From Pelodiscus sinensis (lineage: Eukaryota; Chordata; Testudines; Trionychidae), in assembly GCF_049634645.1 (NCBI RefSeq), contig NC_134731.1, positions 23,899,772 to 23,963,771 on the forward strand: a stretch of 64,000 nt of DNA, written 5' to 3'. This document shows positions 33,774 to 45,640 of the stretch, piece after piece. Position 1 is the stretch's first letter. Each line of letters starts with the position of its first letter. The notes under the pieces are model-generated. The model was not told the origin of the DNA. It searched no databases and saw only the letters and a list, made by a program, of their open reading frames with translations. The position numbers were made by a program, and so were the translations under genes.

Positions 33774-34555
33774 TCATAGAATCCTAGGGTTGGAAGAGAC
33801 CTCAGGAGTCATCAAGTCCAGCCCCCTGCCCAAGGCAGGACCAAACCAACTAAATCAACCCAGCCAGGGCTTTGTCAGCCAAGACTTAAAAACCTCTAGG
33901 GATGAAGATTCCACCACCTCCCTAGGGAACCCATCCCAGGGCTTCACCACCCTCCTAGGGAAATTGTTTTTCCTAATATCCAACCTAGACCTCCCCACTG
34001 TAATTTGAGACCATTGCTCCTTGTTCTGTCATCCGTCACTACTATGAACAGCCTCTCTCCATCCTCTTTGGAACCTCCCTTCAGGAAGCTGAAGGCTGCT
34101 ATCAAATCCCCCCTCGCTCTTCTCTTCTGCAGATGAAATAAGCCCAAATCCCTCAGTCTCCTCATAGGTCATGTGCTCCAGCCCCCTAATCCTTTTGGAT
34201 CCCTCCGCTGGCCCTATCTCCAATGCATCCACATCCTTTCTATAGTGGGGAGCCCTGAACTGGACACAATACTCCAGATGTGGCCTCACCAGAGCCAAAT
34301 AAAGGGGAATAATCGCTTCTCTGGATCTGCTGGCAATGCTCCTCCTAATACACCCTAATATGCCATTCGCCTTCTTGGCTACAAGGGCACACTGTTGACT
34401 CATATCCAGCTTCTCATCCACTGGAATCCCCAGGTCCTTTTCTGCCGATTGCTACTTAGCCAGTTGGTCCCCAGCCTGTAACAATGCTTGGGATTCTTCC
34501 GTCCCAAATACAGGACTCTGCACTTGTCCTTGTTGACCTCATCAGGTTACCTGGA
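33774..34555 (-). mobile_element. CR1 LINE, 3' end with reverse transcriptase C-terminus
   Basis: The - strand encodes MSQQCALVAKKANGILGCI and LYLALVRPHLEYCVQF, the C-terminal CR1 ORF2 signature, followed by the 3' UTR. It contains frameshifts. It is the longest CR1 tail in the window. Confidence 0.92.
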
Positions 34556-34735
34556 TGCCGATATTCTCACTAATGCCATCCTACAGGTGCGCCGGTGAGG
34601 CTGGGCCCCTTCAGCATTTCTACAGGGGCCGTTGCACTGTTTGAAAGAAGGTGCCAGTAAGCCTGACACCGTTCTCGGGGAGCAGGGGGAAAGGCAGAAA
34701 TATCTCCATCTATTGCACTGTACAAGTGACAATAG

Positions 34736-34946
34736 CCAGCGCCCTGCAAATCAGCAGATGCCCGCTTTTTAGCCATGGGTATCCACGTCTGAGAATATGG
34801 ATGCAGATATCCGCAGCTCATTTTTGCAGGTGTGGATACAAATTTTGTATCTAGAATCCTGCACATTTTCGGCTTTCTGTTGGGTATCTACGGATGCGAA
34901 TATCTGGGGCTGGTTTTTGCAGACACAGCTGCAGATACGATATCAA
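34736..34946. mobile_element. hAT-like MITE (AGAGCCCTGC family), possibly two half-copies
   Basis: The ends are gcgccctgcaaatc and caacgcagggctt, with gcagatatccgcagctcatt inside. A second internal end-like motif at about 34850 suggests two joined pieces. Confidence 0.5.
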
Positions 34947-35149
34947 CGCAGGGCTTTCGCGGTGGCACCTTTTGGACCATTGTGATGTCACACAGCAGTG
35001 CTTGTTAGTAAGTGCTGGCAAACATCCCAGCAGGTCTCTTCCAAGCAGCGGGAGCCAGCAGGGCTATCCCCGGAACGTGTTCCTCATGTGGATGCAGCTA
35101 CGCAGACTCGGTTGCTCTTGCTGTTGGTACAGTAAAGCCACCCCGCTAT

Positions 35150-35300
35150 GAGTGAACAAGCTACACTGGCATTTTTGTCAGTACCGCTGCCTGAACACTA
35201 GAGGCTTCAGCTGGGTCAGGCAGGGTTCACACCTCTTCACGCCTGGCCGACATAACTATGCTGGCAGAATTCACTAGTGTAGACCCTGCCCTAAGTGATT
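35150..35300. repeat. Possible right-end fragment of a DNA transposon
   Basis: It ends cactagtgtagaccctgccctaag, in the style of the TCTAGAC/TGTAGAC transposon ends elsewhere in the window. The left end was not found. Confidence 0.3.
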
Positions 35301-35588
35301 TAGGAGCCAAAAAAAATCCCATTTTTCAAGACCTTGACAATAATCCAAGTCTCACTGATTTTTCCATGAGATTTACACTCTGACGACACTGCTGAAAATT
35401 GGACTTAGGACCTTCAACTTTTTCCTCACCCCCATACTTTCAAGCCGACGCAGATGGGTGTGAACGTGGATATATTTGAGAATACAATACACATTTGTAT
35501 ATGCACATGCACATTTTCACTGCCTTTGGCACCAGTTAACCATTTGCTGCAGGTGGGTCGTTGCTCCTAAGGCCAGATTTTGCCTTTT

Positions 35589-36020
35589 GGCTATGTCTAT
35601 ACTGGCATGATTTTCCGAAAATGCTTTTAACGGAAAAGTTTTCCATAAAAAGCATTTTCGGAAAAGCACGTCTAGATTGGCAGGATGCTTTTCCGCAAAA
35701 GCTCTTCTTGCGGAAAAGCGTATGTGGCCAATCTAGACGCAGTTTTCTGCAAAAAAACCCCGATGGCCATTTTCGTGATCAGGGCTTTTTTGTGGAAAAC
35801 AGTCCTGTGCTGTCTACACTGGCCCTTTTGCATAAAAGTCTTTCGGAAAAAGACTTTTGCCCAAACGGGAGCAGCATAGTATTTCCGGAAAAGCACTGAC
35901 AATCTTACATGAGATCGTCAGTGCTTTTCTGGAAATTCAAGTGGCCAGTGTAGACAGCTGGCAAGTTTTTCTGCAAAAACAGATGATTTTGCGGAAAAAC
36001 TTGCCAGTCTAGACACAGCC
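35589..36020. mobile_element. Foldback MITE, TCTAGAC-end family, TTTCCGGAAA type
   Basis: The ends are GGCTATGTCTATACTGGCA and CCAGTCTAGACACAGCC, flanked by the 3-bp repeat ttt (35586-35588, 36021-36023). The interior repeats ttttccgnaaaa words in both senses. Confidence 0.85.
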
Positions 36021-36162
36021 TTTGTGTGTGACTGGTTTGCAGATGTCTGTGCAACAGTTGTGCAAGCTACTCGATCTGCTACTGTCTTTCATGTCATCAT
36101 GAGCATATTTGGATACCCTGACCATACCTGATCCTTTTTCCTCAATGTGTGCTCAGCATTTA

Positions 36163-36395
36163 TAGGAATGGCCATACTGGGTCAGCTCAAAGGTTCATCT
36201 AGCCCAGTATCCTGTCTGCCGACAGTGGTCAATGCCAGATGCCCCAGAGGGAGAGAACACATCAGGTAATCCTCACAGGATCCCTCCCCTGTCATCTACT
36301 TCCAGACAGAGGCTAGAGACACCATTCCTACCCAGCCTGGCTAATAGATTCATGGAGGTTAGGTCCATCAATGACTAACTCTTTTCTGAACCCTG
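36163..36395 (+). repeat. CR1/L3-type LINE 3'-end fragment
   Basis: It has ggccatactgggtcagctca, gcccagtatcctgtctgccg and ccccagagggagag, the same repeat as 24765-24990 (inverted) and 45438-45640. Confidence 0.65.
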
Positions 36396-37270
36396 TTATA
36401 GCTCGGCCACTTGGTATTAGTGACCATAATATAATTAAATTTAACATCCCAGTAGCAGGGAAAACAAAAGAGCAGCCCAACACTGTGGCATTTAATTTCA
36501 TAAAAAAGCACTACACAAAAAATGCGGGGATTAGTTAAACAGAGATGAAAAGGTACAGGGCCAAAAGGAAATCCTGCAAGCTGCATGGAAGCTTTTTGAA
36601 GACACCATAATAGAGGCTCAACTTAAAGGCATAACTCAAATTAAAAAACAAAAAAAAGTGCTACCATGGCACCCCAGCACAATAAAAGACGCTGTGAAAG
36701 GCAGACCGGCATTGTTTAGAAAGTGGAAGTTAAATCCTAGTGAGGAAAACAGACAGGAGCATCAACTCTGGAACGAAATGTAAAAATTTAATTCGGAAGG
36801 CCAAAAAGGAATTTGAAGGACAGCTGACCAAAGAATCAAAAAGTTATAGCCATTTTTTAAGTACATCAGAAGCAGGAAGCCTGTTAAACAACCAGTGGGG
36901 GCCACTGGACGATCGAGATGCTAAAGGAACACTCCAGGATGATAAGGTCATTTGGAGAAATTAAATGAATTCTTTGCATCTGTCTTCTCAGCTGAGGATA
37001 TGAATAGAACTCCTGAACCTGAGCCATTTTTTTAAGTGACAAATCTGAGGAACTGTTCCAGACTGAGGGGTCATTAGCGCCGGTTTTGGAACACATTGAT
37101 CAATTAAACAGTAATACGTTTCCAGTCCCTGGTGGCATTCACCCAAGGGTCCTGCAGGAGCTCAAATGTGAAACTGCAGAACTGTTAACTGTAGTCATTT
37201 AAATGAGTTTCTATACCAACTGACCGGACGATCGCTAATGTGACTCCAATTTTTAAAAAGGGCTCTCGCG
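36395..37270 (+). mobile_element. CR1-like LINE ORF2 fragment, decayed
   Basis: Translated pieces in shifting frames give SDHN-like, LFEDTIIEAQL-like, RKWKLNPSEEN, NLIRKAKKEFEGQLTKESKS and a GGIHPRVLQEL-like region. These belong to the endonuclease-to-reverse-transcriptase linker of CR1-type LINEs. Stops and frameshifts show it is dead. Its first 330 bases match 46690-47070 inverted. Confidence 0.75.
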
Positions 37271-39139
37271 GTGCTCTCAAGATTGAAAGTTCCCCAAATA
37301 ATCCTGGCTTTGTAATACAATCTGACTTGTGCCGGGCTAAGGGTGGAGAATGAGCCATCCCAGTAAGATTTGCAGGTATGGAAGTGCAGAAATGAAGAGC
37401 TGGAGCCAAGCACAAATAAAATCATCTTTCCACGTAGGTAGCAATCATTTTAATTAAACCCCTGCAGTTAGCGATACTAGATTCCCAAGTGTCAGCTGAT
37501 TCACCATGGGCTGCATGAGTCAGGGAGATTGAATTTTCACTAATCCTCTAACGCTCAGAGCTCATCCTTGTGCTTTATTGTAGGAATCACTGAAGGATGG
37601 CATCTGCTAGTCTTGCCAGCCCACTCTCTTACCGAAGTATTCAATTTGACTGCACACCCCAGGATTTGGATTTTCAAAACCAAGTTGGTGGTGGTGTATC
37701 GTCTTCAGGGTGAATAAATGAACCCCTGTACAGTCTGGCTTAGAGCCCTGTTGTGCTCGGAGCTGTACATGGACTAGAGGGAACCGTTTTCCTGCCCTGA
37801 AGAGTTTTCACTCTATTTTAAGCCAAAGATGAACGCACAGCTGGATTTGTCAAGTAAATGACTCTTGCTAATCAATGCAAATCAGGTAGGTTATTTTTGG
37901 TTCTTCTAATTTAAGATGCTCCCTATGTGCCTTCACTGCCCCTACTGCAGGTGTATTTATGGCTGTCTAATTTGCTATTTCCAAGGACAAAGTGGTGCAG
38001 CAATTCCTGCCTTTGTACAACTCCTCAGCTCCCTGCTGTGGGACTAGATTGTTAATTATACTGCCAACTGTGTTCCTAAACAGACTTAATCCATCAGTCA
38101 TTGGGAGGAAGGGGGATGTAAACTTTGCAACACCTGGGTTCCTCTGACAGGTAAAAATCTTTCCTCTGTTGGTATCCTCTTAGCCAACGTTTTTTTAAAA
38201 GGTTGATCCTGCATGGATAATAGAAGGCAATTGAAAATCAGCCATCTTAGTTACTGAGTGGAAGATTGAAGGAAAACAAGGAATCCACTGCAGATGTGTT
38301 GATAACATAACCTCAATAGGATGCGAGATTTGCAGCAGGATATAATGCCTGACACCCCTGGAACTTGTACCATGGCCTGGAACTTGTGCTGTTGAGGGAG
38401 GTGCTGGATTTGCTGGTAGGTGGCACCTGAGCAGCATGCAGAGAGGGGATTGTGTGTGCACAAACCAAGTGTGCCATGTTTCAATTCAGCAAGATGCTAG
38501 GCAGGGGTGCTGTCAGTCTCCACGGCTCCCAGGCAGGGTGGAGAGGCCAGCTCTGCATTAGCAGCAGGTTGGGACCTCAGGCGGGAGGGGCAGGGCTGAG
38601 CCAGTCAGCCCTCTGTGCCACCCGGAGTGCATCACACCACGCCAACCCAGCCCTTTGAGTGGCCAGGAGCATGTGGTGTGACGCCCCTGCAGCGATTTAA
38701 AGGGGAAAGTAGGGTCCCCTTTGAATCTCCAGGCCCCAGGGCAACTGCCCTCTTCCCTCCCCCATCGGCAGGCCTGATTCTAGGAACGAAATTCACCTTC
38801 TATCCAAAAACTCATCTGTGCCATCAACTAATACTGCCCTCGCGAGAATCGGCAGAGATGATGCCAAGAGGCCTACAGGAGAGAGTGCGTTTACCAATGT
38901 CCCACGTGTCTGCAGCAAGAGGATTTCTCTTTCCAGTTAATTTTGTTTTGTTCTGCACCTTTGACTCATTCGCCTGGCAATGCCCTGTAGCGGAGGGGAG
39001 AACTCCTTGCCTTGTTCAGATTGAACCCATAGCTGCCACCGGATTCCATGACTCAGCTGTTCATGCTAGTCTCAAAGAGACTCACTGGCTTTGACAGATG
39101 CACCTCTGAAAACTAGAGGGGAGGCCAGGTTGTCTAGAG

Positions 39140-39362
39140 CAGTGTTTCTCAACCAGTGGAACGAGTACCCGTAGGGCTACTCGAGAGAAGTCTGGGGGGT
39201 ATGTCAACACAACTGACCTTTGGAGAAAACTGAGTTTTTGTTTTAAGTTTACAGCGCTTTATTATTTTTGTACTTTTACACTCAAAAATGTCTTTGCTAC
39301 GATTAAGTTGTTTAAACATGTATTGCAATGGGAGAAATAAATTTTTGTGTGTCTGAAAACTG
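39140..39362. mobile_element. hAT-like MITE, truncated (CAGTGTTTCTCAA family)
   Basis: It starts CAGTGTTTCTCAACC. The interior (ttattatttttgtactttta and neighbours) matches 44224-44522 in reverse. The right end is missing where LTR-like sequence begins at 39364. Confidence 0.7.
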
Positions 39363-39363
39363 T

Positions 39364-39742
39364 AGGAACCGGGGGTGGTCATGACCATGAGGGTTAGCCA
39401 GCAGCTTGGGGACTAAGGGGTTCACTATGTCCCTTACCTAACCAGGTAACAGGCAGCCAATAGAAATGTAGGTAGGAATTTCAAACTGGAACAAAGGAAT
39501 TTGGGGGTTTTCCCTCCTTTGTCCTGAGCAGTTTCTCTCCAGAGGGGGACAAACAAAATATTCTCTGAGGGGGGCAGACAAAATGTCTCACTCCAAGAAA
39601 AGACTCTTTACAGTCTGTAAGTAGGGTAAAGTTTAGATAAATACGTTAGGTTTTAGTGTTTTATGGTTTGGGAATGGGAATCTGATGTCTGTGCATTTAA
39701 AAATGGGTTTTCCTCTTCTTTGCAACTAAGCTCTTGGCCCAT
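39364..39742 (+). repeat. LTR-like retroelement fragment, inverted relative to 27500-27870
   Basis: It shares catgagggttagc, ggggactaaggggtt, ggtaggaatttcaaactgga and gtagggtaaagtttagataa with the left half of the - strand copy at 27120-27870. Confidence 0.6.
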
Positions 39743-40589
39743 GGGGGCGGGGGCATGAGTACATTAATTGGTGACTTTTACATCTAGTCACATGCTTGTA
39801 CAAGTCCGATCTCACTGATTCAAAGCCAATGCAAAACTGCAGCCAAGGGGCAATGAAGAGGAAATGGCAGGGCTTCGCCCTTTCCCCCCGAGGAAAGACT
39901 CCACTCATGCTGGAACACTGGGGTTTGTTTGCACTGTCTCCTCTCCACCTCCATGGCCATGTTAGCCAGAAACACCACAGAAGCTTTCAGAATATTTAGA
40001 TTCCTCTTCTCTCTTTCCCAGGCACACGTTAAACCCAGGAGAAGTCCCCGCTGCATCTTCACTGTCAAATTCAGTGTCTTATGTTGTTTTACAAAGATGA
40101 ATCAGGGTTTATCCTGAGGGTATAGTATTAGGAAAAATTGCTCTCCACAAAGTGAGTGCAGGGCTTAATTCAGCTGTTTACCACAGCTCTGTAAATGACC
40201 TGACATTGACATTTATATAGAGCTATATTCTCTGTTGTGTTACCCCTTGAGCTTAGTAGCTACTGTTCCATTCATAATTAGTGTTTGTTTTGTTTTTATA
40301 GACCGCTGCCTTACGTAATGGACACATTGGGCTTTAGCCAGCCTGTGTGCTCAGATGATAGGAAATAATAGCTGCTTTTCCACCACTGACTGGCAGATCT
40401 GTATCCAGATAACGATAAACGACATGTTCTTGTGTGAACTCCTCTCGTGCTGATGGCTTTCTCAAAGCTCCAGTGGAGAGCGACACCACAGCAGGGAGGG
40501 AAACTGGACTCACCCAAGCAGGGGACTGGCAGTTTCTTCGACGCCTGGCCACATACACCCTGCTGACAGAGGAACCCAGTAACAGGCTT

Positions 40590-40918
40590 GCCCCTGTCTT
40601 TTTTGTCGGGGGGGCGGGGGGGAGGGCTGCTGACCCACAGAAAAATCAGTCAGGGGCTGCACACAAGTGAGAAGCCAAAAAAAAACCCAAACCAACCTCC
40701 AAACCCTCATTGACGCGGCCCCCTGAGAAGCAGAAAGACATTCCCCACATTCCCCTCGCACACCAGAGCCTAGTAGGCCCAGTCTAGCAGATTTTGTGTG
40801 CTCCAGTCCCTCAGTAGGTACGGGCTCCCCAATGCTAGGAGGGGAGCCCTGAGCCTTGGAGGCCAGATCGAGGTAAGCCAGGGGCTGTACCAAGCCCCCA
40901 AGCCTGAGGTTCCTCACC
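40590..40918. repeat. Degraded member of the CAGGGGTGGGGAA hAT-like family
   Basis: It carries ctgacccacagaaaaatcag, tcaggggctgcacaca and gcctgaggttcctcacc, as in 62810-63138. The left end has become a G-rich tract. Confidence 0.6.
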
Positions 40919-41264
40919 TGCTTACCTCTAGTGCTACTCTCCTGGTGGCCTTTGTCAGGTGATTTATGCTTGTGTTTTTTGCATAGCTTCACATCAAAGA
41001 GTTTTTCTGAGGTGAAATATTATGGCACTTGGAAGGCAACAGCTCATAACCGAGACAAGGGCTGGAATGGGTGAGAAGTGCTGTAGTATCCAGATCCTGA
41101 AGTGATCTTGGTAACCAAGTTAGTTGAACAAGAAAAGCGTTTTTCCCTGCAGCCTGGCCACATCTCATGAAACAAACACTAGTCCCATGGCCTGTGATGA
41201 GCCTGCAGCTATGACCTCACTCACATCTCTCCAAAGTACCCAGCACTTGGCCTGTGGTTTGGCG

Positions 41265-41430
41265 TAGGGTTGCCGGTTTTGAACCAGACAGTCCAGTATT
41301 TGCGCTTTCTATTCAGGAAACAAATTGAGACAATATAAACGTCCGGTATTTTCTAAATAAGATGTCATGTAGATTGTGATGTACTGTCAAGTGTGTCCGG
41401 TATTTTTGTTGAAACCATCTGGCAACCCTA
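41265..41430. mobile_element. hAT-like MITE, short form, perfect TSD
   Basis: 166 bases with ends TAGGGTTGCCGG and CTGGCAACCCTA, flanked by the perfect 8-bp repeat gtttggcg (41257-41264, 41431-41438). It is the best-preserved short copy and defines the right half at 28325-28432. Confidence 0.92.
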
Positions 41431-41948
41431 GTTTGGCGAGAGATGTGCAAGGACACGTAAGCCTGTGAGATTCGTGTGGAACTGTTCTTGTCAGGGTGAC
41501 ATTGCACTGAATGTTCCGGAAAGGCACATTCTGAGGCGAGTTGGGAAGGCGAAGATGCTCCCCTTGGCCTAACGGCTTTCTTGCTTCTTTCACCCTTTAT
41601 TTCTCTAAGCAAGGTTTGATCAAGTCAGAGCAAAGGCGGGAGCTGGCTGAGTAACCCGTCACACAATACATTTAACCGTGGGAGATGCTGCCCTTTTCCA
41701 GAGCAGGGCCTCGAGGAGTAGGCTCGCTCTCATGCTAGTAGTTTTGTCACACACGCAGGAGCGGGCTGGGAGGCAGCCTAAACCCATTGTCTTGCTTTTG
41801 TTTTTTAAGTCAATAGCACTGATGGGTTAACACTACTTTAATACGGTTTCTGGATCTGTACAGCTCCACTCAAGCCAGCACAGCCTTCTTCATGGAAAAA
41901 CTGTGCCTCTCAACATATTCGAGCATTTTTGAAAAAGTTAACCTAAAA

Positions 41949-42206
41949 GGCTACGTCTATTCTACGAGTTTTCTTGGCAAAAAATATGCTAATGAGGGAC
42001 TCATTTGCATATTTTCTGCCGATCCGTTTTTTGCACATGGATCTTGTGGGGAAAATTTTTTTTGCGCAAAAAGAAAATGTTCGCACTGCTTGTTTTTGCA
42101 CATAAATCTTAACAAATAAAAACCCAAACTGATCAGCAGAAAATATGCAAATGAGTCCCTCATTAGTATATTTTTGGCAAAGAAAACGCATAGTATAGAC
42201 GTAGCC
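41949..42206. mobile_element. Foldback MITE, TCTA-end family, 3-bp TSD
   Basis: The ends are GGCTACGTCTATTCTACGAG and TAGTATAGACGTAGCC, flanked by aaa on both sides. The outer parts are inverted copies of each other (ctaatgagggactcatttgc in both senses). The interior repeats ttttttgcgcaaaaa-like words. Confidence 0.85.
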
Positions 42207-42598
42207 AAAGACTATAGATGCATTTACCTGTAGTTTCCAAAACCTTTCACTATTGTGAAGGATTGTTAAAGAAGATAAATAACGCCACGAGTTACAGGCA
42301 AAGTCTTTTTCAGGAGAGTGAGTGCACTGCTGTAATCTAGTATGTAAGGACCTGTGGGAATTTATTAAAATGCCCATTGACTTGCAAAAGGAGCTGAGCA
42401 CCTAATTAATGTAAGCTTCTTTGAACTCCCAGATGAATATATCTTGATTGCCTGATGCTTCATTACCATTTAAGAATGGTGATGCCATGTTTTCCTATCA
42501 AGGTGATAGGAAACGTTAATTCAGTATCGCAGTAACCTTCTGCAAAGTTCTCAACTGTTCTTTCTGCAAGCTCTCTATGGTGCTTGGACACACTAGAG

Positions 42599-42814
42599 CA
42601 TGAGTTCCCAAACTGGAGGGGCATGAAACAACCCAGCCCCTCCCAGAAGTTTTGCCGCTATTTTTGTCTTTTGGCCCCGTTAAGGTGTTGTTTTTTTCCT
42701 CAACAAATTTTGCTGCTATTTTGGGTGGAGGAGGGGAGAGTGGGGGGAGAAGGGTATGATGGTTTCTCAAAAATCAAAAAGGGGGCATGATACTGAAAAG
42801 TTTGGGAACCACTG
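42599..42814. mobile_element. hAT-like MITE (CAGTGGTTCCCAA family), 216 bp
   Basis: The ends are CATGAGTTCCCAAACT and AGTTTGGGAACCACTG, with flanking cactagag and ctctagag (7 of 8). Confidence 0.8.
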
Positions 42815-44223
42815 CTCTAGAGTTAGGTTTTTCCCATTTTGTCAACTGGGTGCTGACAGTCCCTCTATCATGCCACTCCATACAGTCGCATTGTCAGTCT
42901 ATAGCTTCCTCTTGTGGGAGTGCTGTTTTGCTCTGCATGTGCACAATTCCTAGCCCATGACTGGTAATCCAAGGTACTATTACGTTACAATAGAGTATTA
43001 ATGGTCCACACTCACCTATAGGCTATGAGCTATCGTCTACAGTTGCTGCTACTAATAGCGTTCTGGTTATTGTCCATTCAAACCTTTCCCAGTAATGTCT
43101 TGTTCTCAGATTTGCACTTCAGCTGGAGATGGCAGAATCTGTTGTTCTTCGCGTTTGCCAGCTGTGCCACTTTTGGTTGGATGGCTTTGAAGGAGCAGAA
43201 TGTGGTGAGTTATCCCTAGTGGAGGGGCTTTCTGAAATATTAGCCATTTTTTCCTTGCTGCTGGGCTGTTTACCCACAAAACGGAGAGGCTGATACTGTT
43301 GGCTAACCAATTGCAGAGCAGACCTTTGAAGGTGCTGCAGCTGGGAATGCCAACCAACCCTGGCTCAGCCCCACTGCCTGAACAGACAGCTTTGGAGGCA
43401 ATGTCCAAAGCAAATATGCTGAATGCTAGCAGATGTGGAATCTTAGGGTCGTGTGGCATCAAAACCAATGAGCAATCATCATCCCTATAAAACCTGGAGC
43501 TGGAGAGTGCAGCTTAGAGGTGGGTAAGAGCTGGCTGGATAGATGCATGATTGTATGAGGGTTTACTGACGGGATACATTGTGTGTAGGAGAGAGACAGG
43601 AACAGCCATCTGCAGCAGGGACTGCTGTGCTCACTGCACAGCTTGGAAGGAATTCAGGTGATGTCGTGCCCAATGTAGTCTAGGGCTCTAGCATGTCCAG
43701 AGGTACAAAGGCTGTGTCGTTTGCTACCCCCAGGCTTGGGCCACGTGCTTATACCCTCACTCCTGAGCTTCGCAATGCTACTTCTGCCAGGCTTCCCAAA
43801 TCCACCCTGTTCTGGTACATTTGTGACTCCACTGGCATCCTATGAGGACTGAGATTTCCGAAAACAGGAGCCTCACTAGATGGTGAGACTTCCAAAGGGG
43901 TTTAGCACCTCAATTCCACTCCGCCCACCCCCAGGGGGAAGAGGGCAGAGGCAGAGCACAGATGGTACCAAAATTGGCAGTTCTGGGTAGAGCTGCATGT
44001 TGGAGCCTGGGCAAAAGGCAGCATTCAGGGAGCTGTGTAGAGGAGTTAGGGGTTAAGGATGAGCACAGTTATCCTTAGGAGTCTATTGTCTCAGTGTCCT
44101 TGCGCTCCCCCATCTATGTTGTGCTGTTATCTGTCTTATGCTAATAGCTTGTCGACACAGGGACACACAACAAAATTAATCCACATTAACTAGAGGTGTG
44201 AATTGAAAGTGGATTACTTTGAA

Positions 44224-44522
44224 CAGTGTTTATAAAAAAGATGAGAAAGTACTCCTTTTTAAAAAAAATTATAAGTACCCCCAGCACCTACAGTTTTCAG
44301 ATGTGCAAAAAATGTTTCTACCATTGCAACACATTTGTTATAACAACTTAATCACACGCAGGCTGGCAAAGAAATTTTTGGGTGTAAAAAGTACAAAAAT
44401 AATAGAACACTGTAAAACAAACACAAATTCAGTTTCCTCCAAATTTCAGTTGTGTTGATATACCTCCCAGACTTCTCTCGAGTACCCCTAAGAGTATTCA
44501 TACCATTGGTTTAGAAACACTG
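44224..44522. mobile_element. hAT-like MITE (CAGTGTTTNTAAA family), 299 bp
   Basis: The ends are CAGTGTTTATAAA and TTTAGAAACACTG, with flanking actttgaa and acttagag (6 of 8). It is a near full-length version of the truncated element at 39140. Confidence 0.75.
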
Positions 44523-45437
44523 ACTTAGAGCACACTAAGCCCTTGTGTGGATGTATATTCATAATTTCAGGGGGCTTAATTTGGTCTGGTCCAATTCACT
44601 CTGGAAGTGAATTAAAGGTATTTTAATTCAGAATAAGAGCATCCAGGCAGCAGTTTTGTGAAGTTTAATCTACATTAAAATTGCATTTAGAGTAACTTTG
44701 AGTGCTCCCCAAAAAGAGAAGAGCTTAATCTGTAATTCCTTTGGGGGACAAGGCTCACCTTTTTGTTCTGTTGTCCAGGACCAAGTGCAGTGAAGTCCTG
44801 TGCATGAATGGAGAACCTATGTCCTATCCTAATACAAACAATAATAATGCTCAATGCTAATAGATACTGGAAACCTGATAGGAGACCCTCACTTAATGAA
44901 TCTGCTGAAGTACATCAAATGAGAGAAATACTAGACAGAGGCAGAAAATGATTGAGTTCAGCTCTGGGTATGGTGACAGTTAGCATCTCCAGTATCATTC
45001 ATTAATAAACTCCTGCTGCTGTGCTGCAAGGGTTATTTGGAGTTCAGGAAACACACCACTAAAGCAGGAACAAGCAGTTCCTCCACAGCATAGCCCTCTG
45101 GAAGTTCAAAAGTTAAGAGCCATATTTGCATAAGGGAATGTTTTGGGGAGCAAAGTTTTTAAGCTAGCAGACATACCTAAGCAACTGAAGGTGGCAAGAA
45201 GGATTGGAGTCGTCCAGAATTAGTGGCTCTCATCCTCCTTTGATGTTTAAAGATATGGAGAGAGACACTCAGCTTGTGTAATGTAACCCACCACTTCTGA
45301 ATATAAGGGAGTCTGAGCTAGTGAAAGTTATGCGCAGAGGAAGGCCTGGTGGTCTTCAACTAAAAATGAAATCAACTTCATAAAAATCATGCCCTGTGCA
45401 ACATAGCGGCTACAGTGTGCTATAGGGCTGACCTATG

Positions 45438-45640
45438 GATCATAGAACAGCCATACTGGGTCAGCCCAAAGGTCCATCTAGCCCAATATCCTGTCTTCCA
45501 ACAGTGGCTAATGCCAAATGCCCCAGAGGTAATGAACAGAACAGGGAATCATCAAGTGATCTTACCCCTGCCCCCCATTCCCAGCCTCCGACAAACAGAG
45601 GCTGGGGACACCATTCCCACTTCGAAGGGACAATCATCCC
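45438..45640 (+). repeat. CR1/L3-type LINE 3'-end fragment
   Basis: It shares gccatactgggtcagcccaa, agcccaatatcctgtcttcc and the ccccagaggtaatgaacag segment with the copies at 24765 and 36163. Confidence 0.65.

Noticed and set aside
43025..43219. 64-codon frame with a hydrophobic start, like a signal peptide
   Set aside because: It is a single short frame in AT-rich sequence, with no conserved motif or partner exon; chance is the simpler reading.
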